From Phytomonas francai (lineage: Eukaryota > Euglenozoa > Kinetoplastea > Trypanosomatida > Trypanosomatidae): a stretch of 45,313 nt of DNA. The stretch is taken from contig MJCC01000001.1 in the NCBI GenBank assembly GCA_001766655.1, forward strand, positions 1,404,941 to 1,450,253, in the 5' to 3' direction. A program made the position numbers and the translations under genes. A model generated the notes under the pieces. It saw nothing but the letters and a program-made list of their open reading frames with translations. It was not told where the DNA came from and made no database searches. How positions within the stretch are numbered: the stretch's first letter is position 1; each line of letters begins with the position of its first letter. Shown in pieces: positions 39,175 through 45,313 of the stretch.

Positions 39175-39544
39175 AGAGTGCTGCACTGTGTGTTATTTTT
39201 ATGCATTTATGAATTTTGAATTACCTTAATGAAAGGGGTGAACTCGTAGATAACAGTACAGATGCACACGCACACATACGCAGGTGATGGTGCCTGACAC
39301 CCACGCATCAAGTGCGGAGAATAAAATTATATATATATATATATATATATAATTGGAAGATTTCAATGGCTGTATTGACATCGCTCAATATTTTTAGTGC
39401 ACACCTGTTGATTTGGTCATCTTCTTACGCTTATCTCTTCCACTCCCCCTCTTCTATACTTTTGAATAGACAAATAGCGAAAAAGGTGTTCGAAACTATA
39501 ATTCTTTAATCTAAAAAGGAATTTGTATGGGATTGTTATAATTT
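39175..39544. other. Intergenic region with (TA)n and a short upstream ORF
   Basis: The spacer holds (TA)n at about 39328-39351, a pyrimidine-rich tract at about 39424-39462, AG at 39468-39469, and a four-codon upstream ORF at 39527-39541. Confidence 0.6.
39527..39541 (+). promoter_or_regulatory. Four-codon upstream ORF
   Basis: ATG-GGA-TTG-TTA-TAA lies in the predicted 5' leader, in the same frame as and just before the main ATG at 39545. Only TTT separates its stop from the main start. It could lower translation of the kelch-like gene. Confidence 0.4.
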
Positions 39545-41080
39545 ATGATAAATAATTGTAACTCAATAGCACCCTTTACATTTTCATGGCAGACCGTTCT
39601 GCCTTCTATCAGCAATTCAGTACTTGAAGACCCTGCGGTGTATCTTGATCATGACTCACTCCAATGCTACATTCACGGTGGAAAATGCGACACGAGAGGC
39701 AACAGGCATGCACCTAAGAAATTGAGTGCAGATCTCATACAGATCGACTTGTCACGTTTTTCCATCACAGCTCCTGCAAAAGTGGAGAACTCATCGGAAG
39801 GCGTTGGGGGATCCTTTGCGACGGTAGAAAACAAGTCGAATTTTAAAGAAGCTTGCGCAGTTCATATGTTATATACCGATAATACCCTGTCGAGCTGCTC
39901 TCCTGTCCCTTCGGAGACCGATTCGAGGATTGTATCAAGCCAGTCAGTCCTTTGCCATAGCCATATTTTGTTTCGATATGGCACATTTCTCTCCCTTCAC
40001 GGTGGTCGGGATGATAATGGGGTGGTCTGCAACAACATGCTTGCGTTTCACTTAATTTCCAGATGCTGGGAAGACATTAAAAACCTCTACGGTGGAGACG
40101 CATCCCCTCGCATGTACGGCCACGCGGTTGCGACCATTAGCGCAGCCAAAGGATTTTTTCTGGTAATGGGTGCAGAGTGCAACCCGAATGGAACTTTTAT
40201 CCCCTCGCGCAAACGCACAAGGGCAGAGTCTCTTGAGATGAGTTCTAGTAAGGCGGTGCTGGGTCGGCCACCCAACGCACATCGATCGGCGTTAAGTATC
40301 TACACACTACGGTTAGAGGATCGTCTTGAGGGATGGCGTAAAATTGGTGTGTCTGACGTCGCCACTCACGGCCCCTGCGCTCGAGTTTATTTCTCAATGG
40401 ATATTGCACATTCTAGCTTCACGTCCGCGTGTGATGAGAGTTCAGATCTTACTGAAGAACCCTTCATGGTGTGTGTGGCCTACCTTGCCGGTGGGAAAAT
40501 CGGCTCCACTTACCTCGCAGACGTATGGCGGTACGACCTTACGACGAAGCAGTGGCGGGAGGTGGTATTGCCGCAGCATCCGGCCTGCGACTTGACCTTG
40601 TCTTCCTCTCTGGGCGGACCTTTTCCACAGAGACGAGCCCGAGCAGCCAGTGGGCGGGATCGACGTGTGAAGCCTTACCTTGTGCGATTAGTGCCGTTAA
40701 TTGACTGCTCCCCAAAGGGGATAGTGCCGCAAAATACAGATGCTGGCCATGAGAAGGCTTCTGATATGAGAGGAAAATGGTCTGTGTGTATGTCTTTTTT
40801 GCTGAGGGTACCACGTCGGAAGACAACAAAAAATCAGTCTTCCTTGCCTCTTCCCAGCTTAGCTGCTCTGCACGAAATGGATGCATTAAAAGTCACTCCG
40901 AAGATGAGACTGCCGCCCGAAGGCGCGTCTGCACTGCCCATTGTTCCAATTGCCAAGAGCAGCAAGCTAAGCACGGCGTTGGCAACCTTCCTTGTCGTCG
41001 ATTCTGAGGAAACACCATGGCTCTTTTATCTTGGTAGGGATAGAAAACTTGATGTCTTTAGGGTGCAGGGGCTTTCGTGA
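39545..41080 (+). CDS. Kelch-like beta-propeller protein (511 aa)
   Basis: At least two kelch-type blades are readable. Residues about 141-185 have L-H-G-G-R-D ... N-N-M-L-A-F-H-L ... C-W-E-D-I, followed by P-R-M-Y-G-H-A and F-L-V-M-G. Residues about 309-340 have Y-L-A-G-G-K-I ... Y-L-A-D-V-W-R-Y-D-L-T-T-K-Q-W. The pattern of Gly-Gly, a Tyr/Phe-Asp strand and a Trp about six residues later defines kelch repeats, which usually make protein-binding propellers. Other blades are diverged or hidden in the long inserts, including the basic segment at about 216-240. No catalytic or BTB-type partner domain is seen. An alternative start downstream would avoid the upstream ORF, but 39545 is the first long-frame ATG. 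The binding partner is unknown. Confidence 0.65.
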   Translation: MINNCNSIAPFTFSWQTVLPSISNSVLEDPAVYLDHDSLQCYIHGGKCDTRGNRHAPKKLSADLIQIDLSRFSITAPAKVENSSEGVGGSFATVENKSNFKEACAVHMLYTDNTLSSCSPVPSETDSRIVSSQSVLCHSHILFRYGTFLSLHGGRDDNGVVCNNMLAFHLISRCWEDIKNLYGGDASPRMYGHAVATISAAKGFFLVMGAECNPNGTFIPSRKRTRAESLEMSSSKAVLGRPPNAHRSALSIYTLRLEDRLEGWRKIGVSDVATHGPCARVYFSMDIAHSSFTSACDESSDLTEEPFMVCVAYLAGGKIGSTYLADVWRYDLTTKQWREVVLPQHPACDLTLSSSLGGPFPQRRARAASGRDRRVKPYLVRLVPLIDCSPKGIVPQNTDAGHEKASDMRGKWSVCMSFLLRVPRRKTTKNQSSLPLPSLAALHEMDALKVTPKMRLPPEGASALPIVPIAKSSKLSTALATFLVVDSEETPWLFYLGRDRKLDVFRVQGLS

Positions 41081-41761
41081 CATTTTTTTAGACAAAACGA
41101 TGAAACAACACCAAGACAATCTTGAGGGTTGCTTTTTGCACGGATTTGAACCATTGGGAGCCTCTCCACACAATGGATGCAAAGTTACATGTTTACATAT
41201 ATTGTGCTATGCTTAGGTTCCTCTTCTAATGCACCTTAAGACAGGGAACACAACTAATCCTAACTCTTATGATGTTGCTTTTTTCAAGGTTACTTACGTA
41301 TATGCAAATATGTTGTTATTGCATAGAAACAGAAGCAATACCAACCCCCTACACACCCAAATGGACTTTGTTTATTACTTTGTCAATTAACATTTTCCCT
41401 TGATTTTGTCTGAATACAGTCTTCTATTGTTTTTTTCACTACAGTGGGTAATATATCTATATCTATATCTATATATTTATATTTCACACGCATGGTCAAG
41501 AAGCATATTTAGTGCAATTAAATAGGATTCGATTACAATAAATACAGTATATATATATATATATATATACTGTGTTTAAAAATATCTTTCTTTTAAAAAA
41601 CACATCTTACAGTCTATCTATATACGTGCATCAATTTGATCTTTTTCGTGACAATATTCACTGGCAAAGTCTCAGGACAACAGATCAACATTCATATTTG
41701 TGGGTAATTTGCTCATCTTTAATTTTGATATATCCAGACAAATACTACTGATTCCGATCAA
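41081..41761. other. Intergenic region
   Basis: AT-rich spacer with ATCT repeats near 41455 and a 30-bp perfect palindrome. A CAG near 41737 may be the acceptor for the next gene. Confidence 0.55.
41544..41573. repeat. 30-bp perfect palindrome with TA core
   Basis: ACAGT and ACTGT flank an alternating TA core, giving a perfect palindrome over all 30 bases. It can extrude as a cruciform. Confidence 0.75.
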
Positions 41762-44700
41762 ATGAAGAAAGAAGACTCGAAGACTGCGCAACCCAAATCA
41801 GAGGAGGAATACATTGTTTCACAACTCAAAATAAGTTTCCCATGCGCAGATGAAAAGAACAAACCGCTTGATTTGGAGCGCCTTAAGCAGGCTTTATTGT
41901 TGGATGCATCTTCTGCACTAGGCATAGACATTGAAAATTTCTCCAATGTTACTGTGGAAAAATCATTTACTATTTGTTTTTCGGTGCGACATAAAAAAAC
42001 TACATCTAAAGCGGATCTTAAGCTTGCCCTGTGTAGCTGCAATTTTTCATCAGTGTGGCAAGTCTTGTTAGATGATCAAAATAACCAATCCCGTCGGTCA
42101 GGATCTATTCCCAAGGAGACTGGGGATTCCACGAATAAGTCCGATATTCCTTCGAATTCTCCAGCTTCCGATAAGGCCACGTTTGATTTGATTAACCTTG
42201 CCGCGCTCAAAGAGGTGGAAGACCTTTTGAAGCAGGAAAAAGACGGTACAACGAAGACTGAGACGCTTAACGGCAAGAATGGAAAGTTCGAATCGAAGAT
42301 TTTCTTCACAGGCAGAACTTGGGAATTGATCCTGAGAGACCACTCTGATGAGATTGAAAGTGCAGTAGCAAAAGATATGAAGGACGTTCTTGGTCAGCAT
42401 CTATCTGATCTCCAAAAAATCAAAGGCAATAACCTCAAGTTCAATTTCGACTCCACTATAGCGAGTTTGTGTGTCGTATCCCGTCTGATACATGAGGACA
42501 AGCTGGACACAAAGAAGCTCTCAAAAATAATAGTTGGGTATGATTATCCTCTTACATGGAGTCTTTATCGGAAATACGAACGAGAATATGGGAATCAGAG
42601 CATAAGTCAATATAACTCATTTTCCGAAGCGCGTGTTAAGCATCCCACAATGCCGGTTGTACTTCCCTGCGAAGAAGGATTCACCTTATCACATCACTGC
42701 ATAAATTTCAGCGCAGGTGCATGGAAAAGTATTATACGTTCGTACAAGAGCGAGTTGATCAAGGCTTTCACAGAAGACGTCTCGGAGGCGTTGAACATTC
42801 CCTGTGAATTAATTGTGGGCAAACAGGTCATACACCGATCCGACAGGCTACTCTCTATGCTTCTTGATATTGAAAATCGCAATGTGTCTGATATAATGGA
42901 AAATGAGCGCAGTCTTTCAGAGTGTTCTTTCGCACGGGTGTGGAAGCTTTACAAATCGCTTTTTCGTACGATGAACGTTGAAGTCATTAGTGAAGAAGTT
43001 GAATCCAAGCGCCAAGAAGATAATGTGAGTGATCAAAAAAGTGTATCTACTCACTATCGGTTTCATTTCAGCGATGAAACATGGCCTCAGATGCCAAAGG
43101 AATCTTTTAACTTGTTGCGTGACGCCTTCATGGCAGATGTCGTACATGTATTAAATTTGTCTGAACCAGATTGTGTGCAGGTGAACTCTATAAAAATTCA
43201 GAAACACCTCATTATTGATGCATGCATTGCTCAAACAACATTTCTCAGCTCGGAGGTTGTTCAGATTTTATTGTCATATAATTTTGATCGGGTGTGGGGT
43301 TGTAACCCCGCACCCAATGAAGATCAGTCAGAAAAGGGTGTCTTGGGGGTGATCACGGGGGATCTGGTCACAACTCATCATTCTATTTGCTTCAGCGGCG
43401 ATAACTGGGTCAAGGTCATAGAGGATCCAGAAAAGTATGCGTTTCTTCAAACCAGTCTTCGCGCAGACTTGTCTACATGCATTCAAATTCCAGAGAATTA
43501 TATTTCCCACGTGGACCTGAGTCTGGGTAGTCTGATTGCGAAAATTATTATTGAACATCCGCAGACAAAAACGGCAAAAGAAATCGACAAGCTTATTCAG
43601 AACTACAGGTTCCCGGAAACTTGGCTTCTCTATCCTTTCCCTAAACCTGATGCTGAGAGCAGAGAAACTACAGATGCAGATATTCAACAGGAGAAAATTC
43701 GAAGCCACCATTCCTTTGATCTCAGTGCTACTTTGTGGGCTTTCTTTCTGGAACGATATGAAGATAAGATATGTGATGCGTTTTACAGAGACATCTTCCT
43801 GGCTCTTCAAATTCCTTCATGTGACATTTATGACCTCGTACTTAAGAAAGCGTTGGTCATTGAGTTCGACGTTGATCATCTCAAAAGCCTCGTCCCGAGC
43901 GAAATTGATCGCATATTGAGGCAGTTCCCATTTCCTCATATATGGAGACTTTACAATACGCTTCAGCTGCAGAAGTACCATTTACCTGAGAAGGGTGTTT
44001 CGCTTTGCTGCATCAAGTCTATCTCGACAGTCTTCGACTCCCACGAGGATAATTTTATAGACGAATCTTTTGATGCCTATCAAAAGGGCTGCGCAGACGT
44101 CCCCTGTGCTGGTTTTTATGAAAATTTGAGGTCTACAGAGTCACCAAAACCGAGTGTGAATGACGCCGAGACCAATTCGGAATGCATCAAAGAATCAAAC
44201 AGACGAAAGTCCGCGCGCGCCCCTGATTCTGAACAACTTGTGTCTCCTTTGGATGCGTGTGGCTACAACTCAAAGAATGATCTAGCGTTTGGTTTAGGGT
44301 CTTTCAACAGGCACGTTGTACGGTTTCCTGGTGAAAATTGGAAGAAGGTCCTAGATAACAGGCTGCATCATGTTCGAGATGCATTTCGACGAGATGTCCA
44401 TGCTGCCACTGAGCTACCGTTATTAGCAATTCAGAGCGTTAATTTTTTTATCGACGTGGATCTCTTTGTCGAGTTCATTCTCGATCATGAGGCTAATGCA
44501 GAAACAAGGAAGCATTTTAGTGATTTAATAGACAAGTCATCCTTCCCCATTACATCTCAGGTATACAGTACACCAAGCACGGAATTCACCGTCAAATTGC
44601 ATGGGGAAAAGTGGAAGGAAATCTATAAATGCAACTCTGAACTCCTGAGGGCAGCATTGGCGAAGGACATCGAGACAATCGGATACAAGCCTGACCCATT

Positions 44701-45313
44701 TCCAACCATAAGCTTTCAAGATAATCTTTTTATTGCATATATCAATCTATGGGTTCCTGACAAAGCAGCACAAGAGAAAGCTACTCAAACGATAAAGGCA
44801 GCTGAGTATGGTTATCTCAATCTAGTACATAACCAATTTATATCAAGATACGCCTTGGAAGATTTTAAGGAGGAAGTGATTTATACATCGCACAAGGTAT
44901 CGCTACAAGGGTCCGACTGGCGTCGCGTTCTGAATAACTCTGTTGAGTTGCTCAAGGTCGCCTTTTCTTGTGACGTTTGCAAAAACTTAAATTTAAGTAC
45001 TGACAGTATTTTGAATACCTACTTTCAAATGGGAAGCCTTAGAGTGAACTTCTACTTGAGGCATAAAGTCAGCATGACTAAAAAAATGATGAACGAGGGT
45101 CTGCGCACCGCATGTTATGAAAAGACATGGGACCTCTACCGACTAGCTCAGCCAATAACTAAGCAAAAGGCACACCATGAGTTGCCAGGGAGTGAGAATA
45201 TAAAGACTAAGATCCCAGCAGCATTGCCCACGCAGGCCATGGACCCTGCCAAGCTTCTCGAGAGTCAAGAGATTTTCAAGCCGGTCCGCCATGCCCATGA
45301 GAAGTGTGAATAC
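41762..45313 (+). CDS. Multi-repeat protein resembling the FAZ1 conserved domain (3' truncated by window edge)
   Basis: The ATG at 41762 opens a frame of 1184 codons with no stop before the window end. About ten repeats of 90-120 residues start near residues 21, 180, 309, 428, 538, 648, 745, 850, 941 and 1042; the one at 745 is diverged. Each follows the plan F-x-G-x-x-W-x-x-[IV]-[IL] ... A-F-x-x-D-[VI]-x-x-x-L-x-[IL], then a hydrophobic strand, and ends F-x-x-[TV]-W-x-L-Y. From memory this is the plan of the conserved domain in flagellum attachment zone protein 1 and related large trypanosomatid proteins. The assignment was not checked by a search. FAZ1-type proteins sit in the filament joining flagellum to cell body. 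Linkers between repeats are short, charged and Ser/Glu-rich. No membrane segment is seen in the visible part. Confidence 0.7.
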   Translation, partial: MKKEDSKTAQPKSEEEYIVSQLKISFPCADEKNKPLDLERLKQALLLDASSALGIDIENFSNVTVEKSFTICFSVRHKKTTSKADLKLALCSCNFSSVWQVLLDDQNNQSRRSGSIPKETGDSTNKSDIPSNSPASDKATFDLINLAALKEVEDLLKQEKDGTTKTETLNGKNGKFESKIFFTGRTWELILRDHSDEIESAVAKDMKDVLGQHLSDLQKIKGNNLKFNFDSTIASLCVVSRLIHEDKLDTKKLSKIIVGYDYPLTWSLYRKYEREYGNQSISQYNSFSEARVKHPTMPVVLPCEEGFTLSHHCINFSAGAWKSIIRSYKSELIKAFTEDVSEALNIPCELIVGKQVIHRSDRLLSMLLDIENRNVSDIMENERSLSECSFARVWKLYKSLFRTMNVEVISEEVESKRQEDNVSDQKSVSTHYRFHFSDETWPQMPKESFNLLRDAFMADVVHVLNLSEPDCVQVNSIKIQKHLIIDACIAQTTFLSSEVVQILLSYNFDRVWGCNPAPNEDQSEKGVLGVITGDLVTTHHSICFSGDNWVKVIEDPEKYAFLQTSLRADLSTCIQIPENYISHVDLSLGSLIAKIIIEHPQTKTAKEIDKLIQNYRFPETWLLYPFPKPDAESRETTDADIQQEKIRSHHSFDLSATLWAFFLERYEDKICDAFYRDIFLALQIPSCDIYDLVLKKALVIEFDVDHLKSLVPSEIDRILRQFPFPHIWRLYNTLQLQKYHLPEKGVSLCCIKSISTVFDSHEDNFIDESFDAYQKGCADVPCAGFYENLRSTESPKPSVNDAETNSECIKESNRRKSARAPDSEQLVSPLDACGYNSKNDLAFGLGSFNRHVVRFPGENWKKVLDNRLHHVRDAFRRDVHAATELPLLAIQSVNFFIDVDLFVEFILDHEANAETRKHFSDLIDKSSFPITSQVYSTPSTEFTVKLHGEKWKEIYKCNSELLRAALAKDIETIGYKPDPFPTISFQDNLFIAYINLWVPDKAAQEKATQTIKAAEYGYLNLVHNQFISRYALEDFKEEVIYTSHKVSLQGSDWRRVLNNSVELLKVAFSCDVCKNLNLSTDSILNTYFQMGSLRVNFYLRHKVSMTKKMMNEGLRTACYEKTWDLYRLAQPITKQKAHHELPGSENIKTKIPAALPTQAMDPAKLLESQEIFKPVRHAHEKCEY

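Overview
The window looks like nuclear DNA of a kinetoplastid, most likely a trypanosomatid; the genus cannot be fixed. Every convincing gene lies on the + strand. All are intronless. Most are preceded by a polypyrimidine tract and an AG shortly before the first ATG, as expected for trans-splicing of a polycistronic transcript. Spacers are AT-rich and often 1.5-4.5 kb long, with (TA)n and (CA)n runs and homopolymer G or C tracts. The protein types fit too: glutathionylspermidine-amidase-like CHAP proteins, a FAZ1-like repeat protein, TFIIS and Tdp1.

Layout. (1) 3-434: 3' end of a TFIIS-type elongation factor. (2) 1653-1850: small ORF of unknown function, with a longer same-frame stretch upstream broken by two TGA codons. 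(3) 2245-5549: two adjacent type II membrane CHAP-domain paralogues. The first keeps the Cys-His-Glu triad. The second has Ser in place of the nucleophilic Cys. (4) 5993-8082: a 107-residue and a 435-residue protein, both unrecognised. (5) 8083-12632: 4.5 kb without a credible gene, including a G-run-rich island at about 9060-10730. (6) 12633-36059: four large genes whose C-terminal parts read as strongly decayed kinesin motor folds (2322, 895, about 770 and 741 residues), with one unrelated 209-residue gene between the first and second. (7) 37297-39174: tyrosyl-DNA phosphodiesterase. (8) 39545-41080: kelch-like propeller protein. (9) 41762 to the right edge: a large protein with about ten repeats resembling the FAZ1 conserved domain, open at the window end.

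The most interesting part is the pseudokinesin array. Its domains keep the start of the kinesin fold (first strand, the F-x-x-D element, G-[HFY]-N before the P-loop position), the strand equivalent to the neck of switch I, and the L-G-G ... I-K-N-x-P end of the motor, but lack the P-loop lysine/threonine, N-x-x-S-S-R-S-H and D-L-A-G-S-E. A new tail signature (P-x-R-S-G-[NS]-V-x-R-F) follows. The N-terminal halves are disordered or made of Gly-Met-Tyr, Pro-Ala-Arg or Lys-Pro-Glu tandem repeats. The array looks like a duplicated family of non-motor structural or scaffold proteins, and one member carries three copies of the domain. This is inferred from reading the sequence; no search or structure prediction was run.

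One assembly gap (29290-29384) sits inside a 48-bp repeat and artificially breaks the third member.
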